From Ilumatobacteraceae bacterium (GTDB lineage Bacteria > Actinomycetota > Acidimicrobiia > Acidimicrobiales > Ilumatobacteraceae): 57,158 bases of DNA. The DNA lies in the NCBI GenBank assembly GCA_021298195.1, contig JAJTEQ010000025.1, positions 1 through 57,158 on the forward strand, in the 5' to 3' direction. The notes beneath the pieces were generated by a model. It was not told where the DNA came from, searched no databases, and saw only the letters and a program-made list of their open reading frames with translations. Positions 43,219 to 52,435 of the stretch are shown in pieces (the stretch's first letter is position 1; every line of letters starts with the position of its first letter). Position numbers and translations under genes: made by a program.

Positions 43219-44090
43219 ATTCCGCCCTCGACGTGACGCCGATGACCAACCTGTGGCAGTCGGTCGTGGGATCCATCCCCAGTCCGGGATCGGGTTCGTT
43301 GCACATCGGCCCTCTGCAGTTGCGGGCCTACGGCTTGATGATCGCGATCGGTGTGATCCTGGCGGTACGACTGTGGGGCAAGCGATTGACGCTGATCGGT
43401 GTCGGTGGGGCCGAAGAAGCCAACGCGGTGGCGATCTGGGCGGTGCCCGCCGGCGTCATCGGCGCGCGTCTGTACCACGTGGCCACCGAGTGGGATCGAT
43501 TCTCCGACGACCCGGTGAGCATCGTGCAGATCTGGAAGGGCGGCCTCGGTATCCCCGGCGGAATGTTGTTGGGAATCGTCGTGGGAGCGTGGGCCATCAA
43601 ACGTCAGGGGATGCCCGTGGGTCCGGCACTGTGGGCCGTGGCGCCCGCACTGCCACTGGCCCAGGCCGTGGGTCGGTGGGGCAACTGGTGGAATCAAGAG
43701 TTGTTCGGTCGTCCGACCACGTTGCCGTGGGGACTGGAGGTGGATGCCGACAAGGTGGCCGCCCTCGGTTACGAGCCGGGCACGTTGTTCCACCCGACGT
43801 TCCTGTACGAGTCGATGTGGAACCTCGCGCTGATGTTCGTGCTCATCGTGATCGGACGTCGAATCATCGATTCACGACCCGGTCGACTGTTGGCGGCGTA
43901 CGTGGTGGGATACGGCGTCGGTCGATTCTGGGTGGAGGGACTGCGCATCGACCCGGCCAAGGAGGGTGGTGGTTTGCGCCTCAATCAATGGATGGCCGTC
44001 GTGCTGGTGGTGGGTGGCGTGCTGTGGTTGCTCGTTGATGCCCGTCGCACTCGGCTCGGTTACCGTCGGGAGCATGTCGAACAGTCCTGA
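43215..44090 (+). CDS. lgt: Prolipoprotein diacylglyceryl transferase
   Basis: 291 residues from GTG 43215 (GTGA overlap with the esterase); ATG 43242 is an alternative. About seven membrane segments are seen. Lgt motifs are LRAYGLMIAIGV, GARLYHVATEW, GGLGIPGGM and the signature GRWGNWWNQELFG. The enzyme attaches diacylglycerol to the lipobox cysteine, the first step for the lipoproteins predicted in this window. It overlaps the next gene by 17 bases. Confidence 0.94.
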   Translation: MNSALDVTPMTNLWQSVVGSIPSPGSGSLHIGPLQLRAYGLMIAIGVILAVRLWGKRLTLIGVGGAEEANAVAIWAVPAGVIGARLYHVATEWDRFSDDPVSIVQIWKGGLGIPGGMLLGIVVGAWAIKRQGMPVGPALWAVAPALPLAQAVGRWGNWWNQELFGRPTTLPWGLEVDADKVAALGYEPGTLFHPTFLYESMWNLALMFVLIVIGRRIIDSRPGRLLAAYVVGYGVGRFWVEGLRIDPAKEGGGLRLNQWMAVVLVVGGVLWLLVDARRTRLGYRREHVEQS

Positions 44091-44874
44091 TCTCGTTCTC
44101 GCCTCGGTGACCCCCAGCGGTGTCGGGGTCATCACCTTGAACAATCCCGAGCGCATGAACGCGTGGAGCGCCTCCATGTCGAAACGCTTCTTCGAACGCT
44201 TGGGCGAGTTCCGTGCGAACCCCGACGTGCGGGTCGTCGTCATCACCGGCGCCGGCAAGGGCTTCTGCCCGGGCGCCGACATGGACGCCTTGAACCAGAT
44301 TCGTGCCAACCCCGCTGGAGGGGCCGGTCCGGCCACCGGTGCGGGTCGGTTCAGCGATCTGTTGTCGTACCCCAAGCCCGTCATCGCCGCCATGAACGGG
44401 GCCGCCGCGGGCGTGGGCTTCGTGTTGGCCGTCTTCTGTGATCTGCGATTCGCGGCCAGCGGCATCAAGTTGACCACGTCGTTCAGTCGTCGTGGTCTCA
44501 TCGCCGAGTACGGATCGTCGTGGGCGCTCCCGCGTCTGATCGGCTCGGCTCGGGCCCTCGACTTGTTGCTGTCGGGTCGCGTCATCACCGCCGACGAAGC
44601 CGAACGCATGGGTCTGGTCAACGCGGTGCATCCGGCCGACGAGTTGATGGACAAGGTGATGGCGTACGCCGACGACATGGCCGTGAACTGTTGCCCGGCC
44701 AGTTGGGCCACGATGAAGCGTCAGGTCTACGGCGACTGGTTGCGCGACGCCGACGCGTCCACCACCGATGCGATCAACCTCATGAACGAATCGGTGAAGC
44801 AGGCCGACTTCCAGGAGGGCGTGCAGTCGTTCCTCGACAAGCGCCCGCCGGTGTTCGCGCCCTTCGTGGGCTAA
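44074..44874 (+). CDS. Enoyl-CoA hydratase/isomerase family protein
   Basis: 266 residues from ATG 44074 with GGGAG upstream. Crotonase motifs are VGVITLNNPERMNAWS, the oxyanion-hole GFCPGADMDAL and NGAAAGVGFVLAVFCDLRFA. The position of one usual catalytic glutamate falls in RRGLIAEYGSSW. Family members hydrate or isomerise enoyl-CoA; the precise substrate is open. It overlaps the end of lgt by 17 bases and the convergent galT by 4 bases. Confidence 0.9.
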   Translation: MSNSPDLVLASVTPSGVGVITLNNPERMNAWSASMSKRFFERLGEFRANPDVRVVVITGAGKGFCPGADMDALNQIRANPAGGAGPATGAGRFSDLLSYPKPVIAAMNGAAAGVGFVLAVFCDLRFAASGIKLTTSFSRRGLIAEYGSSWALPRLIGSARALDLLLSGRVITADEAERMGLVNAVHPADELMDKVMAYADDMAVNCCPASWATMKRQVYGDWLRDADASTTDAINLMNESVKQADFQEGVQSFLDKRPPVFAPFVG

Positions 44875-45734
44875 TCGCGCAACTCGCGCAACCGAACCAC
44901 GAGATCCTCCGGCACCACCGGATTGAAATACTCGCCGGCACCGATCTCAGCGGCCGCGATGTAGCGGGGAAGATTCGCCGCGCGCCACGGTGAGACGATC
45001 TCGATGTTCAGCCAGGCGTCCTCGAATCCCGCGGTGAACGGGCGCTGATTCACCCAGAGCATGTAGGGGATCGGTTCGCCGTGGAGCCGGTCCAGTCGGT
45101 CGAGCACGTCGGCGAGAATGCTCGCCAGATCCCGACGGGCCGTGCCACCCAGTTCATTCAGTCGACCGACCCGAAGTCTCGGAGCGATGGTGACCGCGAC
45201 GGGATACACGGGTGCGAGGGGAACGGCCGCGGTCATGGTGTCGTTCCCGACGACGACGAGACGTTCGTCGGCGGTGGGCGCCCATCCGTTCGGGCCCAGC
45301 AAGCGGGCGCTGCGTTGCGGAACGTGGTCGTAGGCGTAGATCTGCCCGTGGGGATGAGAGATGGTGGCCCCGATGCTGGCTCCACGGTTCTCGAACACGA
45401 GGACGAAATCGACATCGTCGCGCGCACCGAGGGTCTCGGTGCGTTCGGTCCACAGGTCGATCACGCGACCGATGCCGTCCACGCCGAGCGAGGCGAAACT
45501 GGCGTCGTGGTCCGGTGAGTACAGGATCACCTCGCAACGATCGCCGTCCATGGCGGGCCAGCGATTGACGAACCAACGGGTCTCGTAGGGGGCGGGCGCC
45601 TCGAGGCCGCCGACACAGAACGGGCACACGGTCGCGGAGCGATTGTCGGGCAGGTTGGGTCGGCTCTGGCGGCCACCCACGATGTGGACGGTGGTCCCGA
45701 GAACCGGGTCGATGCGGGGCTGGCTCTCGGGCAC
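44871..45734 (-). CDS. galT: Galactose-1-phosphate uridylyltransferase
   Basis: 287 residues from GTG 45734, somewhat shorter than E. coli GalT (348). Motifs are the metal-binding-type CPFC, RWFVNRWPAM, and the HIT active site SHPHGQIYAY with His129, followed by the C-terminal SPWRAANLPRYIAAAEIGAGEYFNP. It swaps UMP between UDP-glucose and galactose 1-phosphate. It is divergent from a GH36 alpha-galactosidase across 33 bases, a natural pairing. galK and galE are not in the window. Confidence 0.9.
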   Translation of the reverse strand: MPESQPRIDPVLGTTVHIVGGRQSRPNLPDNRSATVCPFCVGGLEAPAPYETRWFVNRWPAMDGDRCEVILYSPDHDASFASLGVDGIGRVIDLWTERTETLGARDDVDFVLVFENRGASIGATISHPHGQIYAYDHVPQRSARLLGPNGWAPTADERLVVVGNDTMTAAVPLAPVYPVAVTIAPRLRVGRLNELGGTARRDLASILADVLDRLDRLHGEPIPYMLWVNQRPFTAGFEDAWLNIEIVSPWRAANLPRYIAAAEIGAGEYFNPVVPEDLVVRLRELRD

Positions 45735-45767
45735 GGCGTCATTCTTGCCGCCCGTTAGGTTGAGTCC

Positions 45768-47918
45768 GTGCACCCGTCGATCGAGCACCTGCGCACCGAC
45801 ACCACGAGCGTGGTGGTCGACGTTTCGGCGGGCATTCCCGTGATCCTGCACTGGGGCGCGCCGTTGAACGAGGTTCCATTGCGGTGGCAAGGTGGTCTTC
45901 GAACCTACGGAACGATGGACGTGGTCGCGCCGATCTCCTTGGTGCCGATGCACGGAGACGGTTTCGCGGGTCGTCCGGGTCTGCAGGTTCACCGCCGAGG
46001 TGGCCGACATTGGTCACCACGTTTTCGCGCGGAGAATCACTCCGTTTCGCGCGTCGCTGGAGGGGTGGTCCTCGAGAGTCGGGCGATCGACGAGGTTTCC
46101 GAATCCGAGATCACCGGTCGACTGCATCTGGCCGACGACGGGGTCCTGACCGCGTCGGCGGACTTCCGCAACAACTCGGATTCGCCGGTGATGCTGAACT
46201 CGTTCACGGTGACACTGCCCATCGCGGGTCAGGCGACCGAACTCGGGGTGTTCGCCGGTCGCTGGTCGAGAGAGTTGCAATTGCAACGTTTCGAGTGGCC
46301 CTACGGTGCGTGGACCAGCGAGAACCGGGTGGGACGAACGTCGCACGAGCACCCTCCGTACTTGTTCGCGATGGAGTCCACCGCGGGCGAATGGTGTGGG
46401 CAGGTGTGGGGGATCCACGCGGCGTGGAGCGGCAACCATTCGATGTACGCCGAATGGATGCCCGACGGGCGTCGTTACGTGCAGGCCGGCGAGTTGTTCC
46501 ACCCCGGCGAGATGTGCGTGTATTCCGGCGAGACGTTGTCCGCGGTCGATGTGATCGGGGTCTACTCGGATTCGGGTTTGACCGCTGTTTCGCGCGCGTT
46601 CCATCGCGAGGGTCGTCGGCGGCTACCCGCGAACGCGCATCGAGTGCGACCCGTGCACCTCAACACCTGGGAGGCCGTGTACTTCGCGCACGACGAGGAG
46701 CGTCTGCGTCGGTTGGCCGAGGTGGCGGCAACGGTCGGAGTGGAGAGGTTCGTCCTCGACGACGGTTGGTTCGGCGGTCGCCGCAACGACCACACGGGAC
46801 TCGGTGATTGGACGGTGTCGTCCGCCGTGTACCCCCACGGTCTCGCGCCCTTGATCGCCCACGTTCGGGAGCTGGGCATGGAGTTCGGCATCTGGGTCGA
46901 GCCCGAGATGGCCAACCCCGACAGTGACCTCTTGCGCGCCCACCCCGAATGGGCCGCCACGACCGATGGATACGAACCGGTGATGGGGCGTCGGCAACAC
47001 GTGGTCGATCTCACCAATCCGGCGGCATTCGATCACGTGCTGTCGGCTCTGGACGCACTGCTCGCCGGGCACGACATCTCGTACGTGAAGTGGGACATGA
47101 ACCGTTGGCACGTGCAGGCCAGTGGTGGCGACGGCACCGCGATCACCCACGCGCAGACGATGGCCCTGTACGCGATGTTGGACGAGTTGCGTCGGCGTCA
47201 TCGCGACGTCGAGTTCGAATCGTGTGCCTCGGGCGGTGGTCGCATCGACCACGAGATCCTGCGACGTTCCGAGCGAGTCTGGACGAGCGATTGCAACGAC
47301 GCCCTGGAGCGTCAACTCATCCAGCGAGGTGCCTCGATGATCATCCCGGCCGAGGTGATGGGTTCGCACGTGGGTCCGTCGCGTTCGCACACCACGGGTC
47401 GACGCCTGTCGATGGCGTTGCGCGGCGTCACCGCGATGTTCGGTCACATGGGCATCGAAGCCGATGTCACGGCCATGAGCGAGGACGAGTTGGCGGATCT
47501 GTCCCACGTCGTCGCCGTGCACAAACGATTCCGAGTGTTGATCCACTCCGGGGACGTCGCCCGATTCGAGACCTTCGAGCTGACCGGTGGTTCGGCGTTG
47601 TCGCACGGCGTCATCGCCACCGACCGGTCCGAGGCCCTCGTCGCGTACGTGCAGTTGACCACCGCGCAGGCTCCGGTGCCACCGACGTGGCGGATCCTCG
47701 GACTCGACGCCGAGCGTGACTACACGGTGAACATGGTCCCGCTGACCCGAGCGGCGGTCCCCGTTCCCGGTACGGCCGTGGATCAGCCGGCGTGGCTCGC
47801 CGATTCGTTGGTGGGACGACCGCAACGGTTGTCCGGCGCGTTTCTGCGCGATGTCGGTCTCGTGCCACCCGTCATGTGGCCCGAATCCGCGGTGCTCGTC
47901 CACCTGTCCGGCTCGTAG
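45768..47918 (+). CDS. Alpha-galactosidase, GH36 family
   Basis: 716 residues from GTG 45768. An N-terminal beta-sandwich (to about 300) is followed by a TIM barrel with VERFVLDDGWFGGRRND, the nucleophile region ISYVKWDMNRWH (Asp about 443) and the acid/base region WTSDCNDALERQ (Asp about 507), then a C-terminal beta domain. It releases alpha-linked galactose from oligosaccharides. No signal peptide is seen, so substrates must be imported. It sits beside galT. Confidence 0.93.
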   Translation: MHPSIEHLRTDTTSVVVDVSAGIPVILHWGAPLNEVPLRWQGGLRTYGTMDVVAPISLVPMHGDGFAGRPGLQVHRRGGRHWSPRFRAENHSVSRVAGGVVLESRAIDEVSESEITGRLHLADDGVLTASADFRNNSDSPVMLNSFTVTLPIAGQATELGVFAGRWSRELQLQRFEWPYGAWTSENRVGRTSHEHPPYLFAMESTAGEWCGQVWGIHAAWSGNHSMYAEWMPDGRRYVQAGELFHPGEMCVYSGETLSAVDVIGVYSDSGLTAVSRAFHREGRRRLPANAHRVRPVHLNTWEAVYFAHDEERLRRLAEVAATVGVERFVLDDGWFGGRRNDHTGLGDWTVSSAVYPHGLAPLIAHVRELGMEFGIWVEPEMANPDSDLLRAHPEWAATTDGYEPVMGRRQHVVDLTNPAAFDHVLSALDALLAGHDISYVKWDMNRWHVQASGGDGTAITHAQTMALYAMLDELRRRHRDVEFESCASGGGRIDHEILRRSERVWTSDCNDALERQLIQRGASMIIPAEVMGSHVGPSRSHTTGRRLSMALRGVTAMFGHMGIEADVTAMSEDELADLSHVVAVHKRFRVLIHSGDVARFETFELTGGSALSHGVIATDRSEALVAYVQLTTAQAPVPPTWRILGLDAERDYTVNMVPLTRAAVPVPGTAVDQPAWLADSLVGRPQRLSGAFLRDVGLVPPVMWPESAVLVHLSGS

Positions 47919-47929
47919 CATTGGGACTC

Positions 47930-48244
47930 GTGCCCGACACCCCCTCCGAAAGAATCTCCGCCGCCGCCGTGGCCAAGGTGGCCCGCCTGGCCCGCCTCGA
48001 CGTGAGCGACGACGAGATCACCCGTATGACCGGGCAGTTGGCCGGGATGCTCGAGCATTTCGCCGACATCGATTCCCTCGATCTGTCCGACGTCGCCCCG
48101 ATGACACAGCCGTATCCGTTGACGAACGTGTTCCGCGAGGACGTGGTGGCGCCCAGCCTCGATCGTGACGAGGTGTTGGCCAATGCCCCCGCCGCCGAGG
48201 ACGGACGGTTCCGCGTGCCACCGATCATCGGTTTGGACGGCTGA
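47930..48244 (+). CDS. gatC: Glutamyl-tRNA(Gln)/aspartyl-tRNA(Asn) amidotransferase subunit C
   Basis: 104 residues from GTG 47930. It shows the usual VAKVARLARLDVSDDE, the MLEHFADIDSLDLSDVAPM segment and the REDVVAPSLDRDEVLANAP ending. It holds GatA and GatB together. It lies 11 bases after the alpha-galactosidase and 2 bases before gatA. Confidence 0.95.
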   Translation: MPDTPSERISAAAVAKVARLARLDVSDDEITRMTGQLAGMLEHFADIDSLDLSDVAPMTQPYPLTNVFREDVVAPSLDRDEVLANAPAAEDGRFRVPPIIGLDG

Positions 48245-48246
48245 CC

Positions 48247-49695
48247 ATGAGTGCGACCCCTTCCACCGCCTTCGAGATCGCCGCCGCCGTGCGGGCCGGT
48301 TCGGTGCGGGCCATCGACGTCCTCGAGGCGCATCTCGGCCGCATCGCCGCGCGCGAGACCGACATCCACGCGTTCAATCTGGTCACGGCCGACGAGGCTC
48401 GTGCCGCCGCCACGCGCATCGACGACCTGGTGGCCGCCGGTCGCGACCCGGGGCCGCTCGCCGGGGTGCCGATCGCGCTCAAGGACAACATGTGCACGCG
48501 GGGCGTGCCCACCACGTGCTCGTCGCGCATTCTGGAGGGCTGGAAGCCCCCGTACGACGCCACGGTCGTGTCGCGCCTGGCCGCGATGGGTGCGGTGTCC
48601 GTCGGCAAGACGAACCTCGACGAATTCGCGATGGGTTCGAGCACCGAGAACTCGGCGTTCGGCGTCACCTTGAACCCGCGCGACACCTCGCGCGTGGCCG
48701 GCGGATCGAGCGGTGGAAGCGCCGCTGCAGTGGCTGCCGCGTTCGCTCCGGTGAGCCTGGGAAGCGACACCGGCGGTTCCATCCGTCAGCCCGCGGCGTT
48801 GTGCGGTGTGGTGGGCGTGAAGCCCACCTACGGCACCGTCAGTCGTTACGGCTTGGTGGCCTTCGCCAGCAGCCTCGACCAGATCGGTCCGTTCTCGGCC
48901 GACGTGCGCGATTCGGCGTTGATCCTGGAGTCCATTTCGGGGCACGACCCGCTGGACTCCACGTCCATCCCGCAGGGACCGCTCGATCTCTTGTCGGTTC
49001 TCGATCACGACGTGAAGGGGATGCGCATCGGTCGTATCACCGACATGCCCGAGGGTGCGGACCCCGACGTGTTGGGTCGCCTCGAAGCGGCCTTCGACGC
49101 GTTGCGCGCCGCTGGTGCGACCATCGTCGACGTGGAACTGCCGTCGCTGAAGTACGGGCTCACCGCGTACTACCTCATCGCTCCCGCCGAGGCCAGCAGC
49201 AACCTGGCTCGTTACGACGGTGTTCGCTACGGGCGTCGGGTCGACGCGGTCGACACGAACTCCATGTACATGGCCACGCGCGCGGCCGGATTCGGCGACG
49301 AGGTGAAGCGCCGCATCATGTTGGGCACCTACGCGCTGTCCGCCGGCTACTACGACGCGTACTACGGCAAGGCCCTGAAGGTGCGCCGTCTCATCAGTGA
49401 CGATTTCGCGCGCGCGTACGCCACGGCCGACGTGTTGCTGACGCCGACCTCGCCGATCCCGGCGTTCAAGGTGGGAGAGAAAGCCGACGACCCGTTGTCC
49501 ATGTACCTCTGCGACGTCTACACGATCCCCACCAACCTGGCCGGACACCCCGCGATGAGCGTTCCGTTCGGTGATTCCCGCGAGGGTTTGCCCATCGGTG
49601 TACAGGTGATGGCGTCCACGTTGGGCGAGCAATCCATGTTCAAGGTGGCTTCCGCCCTCGAACGACACATGAACTCCTCGGGAGGTCGATCATGA
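48247..49695 (+). CDS. gatA: Glutamyl-tRNA(Gln)/aspartyl-tRNA(Asn) amidotransferase subunit A
   Basis: 482 residues. The amidase triad is clear: Lys79 in IALKDNMCTRG, cis-Ser154 in VAGGSSGGSAAAVA and nucleophile Ser178 in GSDTGGSIRQPA, the same numbers as in Staphylococcus GatA. It releases ammonia from glutamine and passes it to GatB. It overlaps gatB by 4 bases. Confidence 0.97.
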   Translation: MSATPSTAFEIAAAVRAGSVRAIDVLEAHLGRIAARETDIHAFNLVTADEARAAATRIDDLVAAGRDPGPLAGVPIALKDNMCTRGVPTTCSSRILEGWKPPYDATVVSRLAAMGAVSVGKTNLDEFAMGSSTENSAFGVTLNPRDTSRVAGGSSGGSAAAVAAAFAPVSLGSDTGGSIRQPAALCGVVGVKPTYGTVSRYGLVAFASSLDQIGPFSADVRDSALILESISGHDPLDSTSIPQGPLDLLSVLDHDVKGMRIGRITDMPEGADPDVLGRLEAAFDALRAAGATIVDVELPSLKYGLTAYYLIAPAEASSNLARYDGVRYGRRVDAVDTNSMYMATRAAGFGDEVKRRIMLGTYALSAGYYDAYYGKALKVRRLISDDFARAYATADVLLTPTSPIPAFKVGEKADDPLSMYLCDVYTIPTNLAGHPAMSVPFGDSREGLPIGVQVMASTLGEQSMFKVASALERHMNSSGGRS

Positions 49696-51158
49696 GCCCC
49701 GCCGAGATCGTGGTCGCGCCCAACGACGGCTCGTATCTGATCGACGGCTACGAATTGGTGTGTGGTCTCGAGGTGCACGTGGAATTGGCGACGGCGACCA
49801 AGTTGTTCTCGGCCAGTGCCAACCGTTTCGGAGACGAACCCAACACCCACATCGATCCGGTGACGCTCGGCCTGCCCGGCGCGCTTCCGGTGCTGAACCG
49901 GCACGCGGTGGAACTCGCCATGCGCATCGGTCTGGCCCTGAACTGCACGGTGCAACCGAGCACTTTCCACCGCAAGAACTACTTCTATCCCGACATGCCC
50001 AAGGCGTACCAGATCTCGCAGTACGACCAACCCATCAACGTCGACGGGTGGTTGGAGCTCCCCGGGGGCAAGCGCATCGGAGTGGAGCGTGCCCACCTCG
50101 AGGAGGACACCGGCAAGAGCACCCACGTCGGTGGAACCGGTGGTCGAATCCACGGAAGTGATCACTCGTTGATCGACTTCAACCGTGCCGGAGTACCTCT
50201 GGTCGAGATCGTCGGCCGACCCGACATCGCCTCGCCCGACGAGGCCAAGCAGTACGTCACCGAACTCCGCCAGATTCTGGTGGCGGTCGGCGCGAGCGAC
50301 GCCAAGATGGAAGAGGGCTCGATGCGGTGCGACGCCAACGTCAGCGTGCGCAAGCCGGGTGCGCCGCTCGGAACGCGTTGCGAGATCAAGAACGTCAACT
50401 CCGTGCGTTCGCTCGGTCGCGCCATCGAATACGAGGCACGCCGTCAGATCGCTCTCATCGAAGCGGGCGAATCCATTCGGCAGGAGACGCGTCACTGGGA
50501 CGAGACCGATGGCCGCACGCACACCCTGCGCACGAAGGAGGACGCCGACGACTACCGGTACTTCCTCGAGCCGGACCTGGTTCCCCTGGATCCGGGCACC
50601 GAATGGATCGAGGCCGTGCGCGCGGCACTTCCCATGCTCCCGCGTGAGCGTCGACTGCGCCTGTCGCAGGCGACCGGTGCTCCCGCCGACGGCGAAGCGG
50701 TGATGGTGGTGGTCGAGCGCGGACAGGACGACTACGTGCTCGCCGTCGCCGAGTCGGGCGCCGACGTGGCCCGTGCGTTGGTGCACGTGAAGGAGGCGTA
50801 CGCCGAGCAGGGTGCGCGACCGAGCGTTCCCGCGGCCGACCTGGCGCGCATGATCGTGATGGAAACGAGCGGGAAGTTGACCTCGACCCAGGCCAAGACC
50901 GTGCTGGCCGAACTGGTGGCCAACGGTGGTGGCGACGCCGTGGCGATCGCCGCGGCCAAGGGCTTCGAGGCCATGGACGTCTCCGCGTTGGAAGCCATCG
51001 TCGACGACGCCATCGCGGCCCAACCCGATGCGTGGGCCAAGTACTGCGCCGGCGAGGAGAAGGCCATGGGCGCCTTGGTGGGCGCCATCATGAAAGCGAG
51101 CAAGGGCAAGGCCGACGGCAAGGCCGTCACCGCGTTGCTGCAGTCGAAGCGCGGTTAA
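49692..51158 (+). CDS. gatB: Glutamyl-tRNA(Gln)/aspartyl-tRNA(Asn) amidotransferase subunit B
   Basis: 488 residues. The cradle domain has VCGLEVHVELATATKLFS, FHRKNYFYPDMPKAYQISQY, RAHLEEDTGKSTH and GSMRCDANVSVR. The helical and YqeY tail ends in AIMKASKGKADGKAV. It phosphorylates and amidates Glu-tRNA(Gln) or Asp-tRNA(Asn). The complete gatCAB set suggests the host lacks GlnRS and/or AsnRS. The stop overlaps the convergent M20 gene by 4 bases. Confidence 0.97.
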   Translation: MSPAEIVVAPNDGSYLIDGYELVCGLEVHVELATATKLFSASANRFGDEPNTHIDPVTLGLPGALPVLNRHAVELAMRIGLALNCTVQPSTFHRKNYFYPDMPKAYQISQYDQPINVDGWLELPGGKRIGVERAHLEEDTGKSTHVGGTGGRIHGSDHSLIDFNRAGVPLVEIVGRPDIASPDEAKQYVTELRQILVAVGASDAKMEEGSMRCDANVSVRKPGAPLGTRCEIKNVNSVRSLGRAIEYEARRQIALIEAGESIRQETRHWDETDGRTHTLRTKEDADDYRYFLEPDLVPLDPGTEWIEAVRAALPMLPRERRLRLSQATGAPADGEAVMVVVERGQDDYVLAVAESGADVARALVHVKEAYAEQGARPSVPAADLARMIVMETSGKLTSTQAKTVLAELVANGGGDAVAIAAAKGFEAMDVSALEAIVDDAIAAQPDAWAKYCAGEEKAMGALVGAIMKASKGKADGKAVTALLQSKRG

Positions 51159-52411
51159 ACCCGACCCGCCACGATCGCGTCGATCGCCCGACGGCACGTG
51201 CGATCGAAGGCATCGGCCGACATGTGCAGGTGGTCGACCGGTGTGTCCTCTTCCTTGGTGTGACTCAACCCGTTCGTGGACGACGAGAAGATCATGACGG
51301 TCGGCACGCTGCGGGCCATCTCGCTGGCGTCGTGCAGAGCGCCGCTCGGTAGTTCGACGTCGTGACCTTCGACCTCGCGCACGCTGGCGCGCGCCGCCTC
51401 GAGCAACGCGGGGTGGAACGGCATCGGTGCGATGCGGAAGATGTGTTCCCACTCCACGGTGCAACCCTCGGCTTCGGCGGCGGCTTCGGCGGCGGCGCGA
51501 CTCTCGGCCAGCATGGTGGCCAACTCGTCGGCGTCGATGTGGCGCATGTCGAGGGTGATGGTGGTCTCGCCGGCGACCGCGGTGACCACGCCGGGTTTGC
51601 AGGCGACCGCGCCCACCGTGGTGACTCCGTCGTGACGATCGCCGATCTCGGCGACGGCCAACGCGAACCGTGAGGCGGCGCGGAAACTGTCGCGACGCAT
51701 CGGCATGGGCATCGTTCCGGCGTGCGCGGCCTGCCCGCGGAAGACGAGGCGTTCGCGCTCGATGCCCTTGGTGCCGGTCACCGTGCAAATGCCCTTGCCC
51801 AGCGATTCGAGGACGGGTCCTTGTTCAATGTGCACCTCGACGTACGCCTTCACGTCGCGTAGTCGGGTGCGCGCGCCGTCCAGGCGGTCGATGTCGACTC
51901 CGTGCTGGGGGAGGATGTCGACCAACTTGTTGCCCTCCTTGTCGGAGAGTCCGCGCAGGATCTCCACGTCGAGCGTTCCCATGACCGCGGCCGATCCGAA
52001 CAACGAGCGACTGAAGCGAGCCCCTTCCTCGTCGGCCCAGTCCACGAGGGCGACGGTCACGGGCGGAGTCCCCTCGGCGGCCAACGAACGCAACAGTTCG
52101 AGCCCCGCCATCACGCCGAGGGCACCGTCGAGCCAGCCACCCTTGGGAACGCTGTCGAGATGGCTGCCCACCACCAACGTGTCGGGACGGTCGCCACGCA
52201 GGTAGGCCCACAGGTTGCCGGCTTCGTCGACGTCGACCTCGACGGGCAACGTGGACAGACTCTCGCGCAGCAATGCGCGGGCCTCGAGCCATTCGGGGGT
52301 CCAACACAAGCGTCGCGAACCCTCGGGTCCACCGGTGCGCGCGGCGAGTTCACGCAGGCTGGTCACCACGCGAGCGGGGTCGAACGTCGAACGAACGGTG
52401 CTGTTGGCCAT
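51155..52411 (-). CDS. M20-family amidohydrolase (N-carbamoyl-amino-acid / allantoate amidohydrolase-like)
   Basis: 418 residues. Metal ligands are seen in VVGSHLDSVPKGGWLDGALG, WADEEGARF and VEVHIEQGPVLE; the dimer domain starts near GQAAHAGTMPM, and the last His is in NGLSHTKEEDTP. This is the hydantoinase/carbamoylase branch of M20, which cleaves N-carbamoyl amino acids, allantoate or ureidoglycine-type compounds. The substrate is not set by sequence. No pyrimidine or purine breakdown genes are adjacent. Confidence 0.9.
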   Translation of the reverse strand: MANSTVRSTFDPARVVTSLRELAARTGGPEGSRRLCWTPEWLEARALLRESLSTLPVEVDVDEAGNLWAYLRGDRPDTLVVGSHLDSVPKGGWLDGALGVMAGLELLRSLAAEGTPPVTVALVDWADEEGARFSRSLFGSAAVMGTLDVEILRGLSDKEGNKLVDILPQHGVDIDRLDGARTRLRDVKAYVEVHIEQGPVLESLGKGICTVTGTKGIERERLVFRGQAAHAGTMPMPMRRDSFRAASRFALAVAEIGDRHDGVTTVGAVACKPGVVTAVAGETTITLDMRHIDADELATMLAESRAAAEAAAEAEGCTVEWEHIFRIAPMPFHPALLEAARASVREVEGHDVELPSGALHDASEMARSVPTVMIFSSSTNGLSHTKEEDTPVDHLHMSADAFDRTCRRAIDAIVAGRV

Positions 52412-52435
52412 GACTCAACGGTACCGTGAGCGATC

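Noticed and set aside
49518-51788. Long antisense open frame of 756 codons over gatB and the M20 gene
   Set aside because: It lies on the opposite strand of gatB and has Arg/Gly/His-rich composition typical of GC-rich shadow frames; gatB and the M20 gene are unmistakable.
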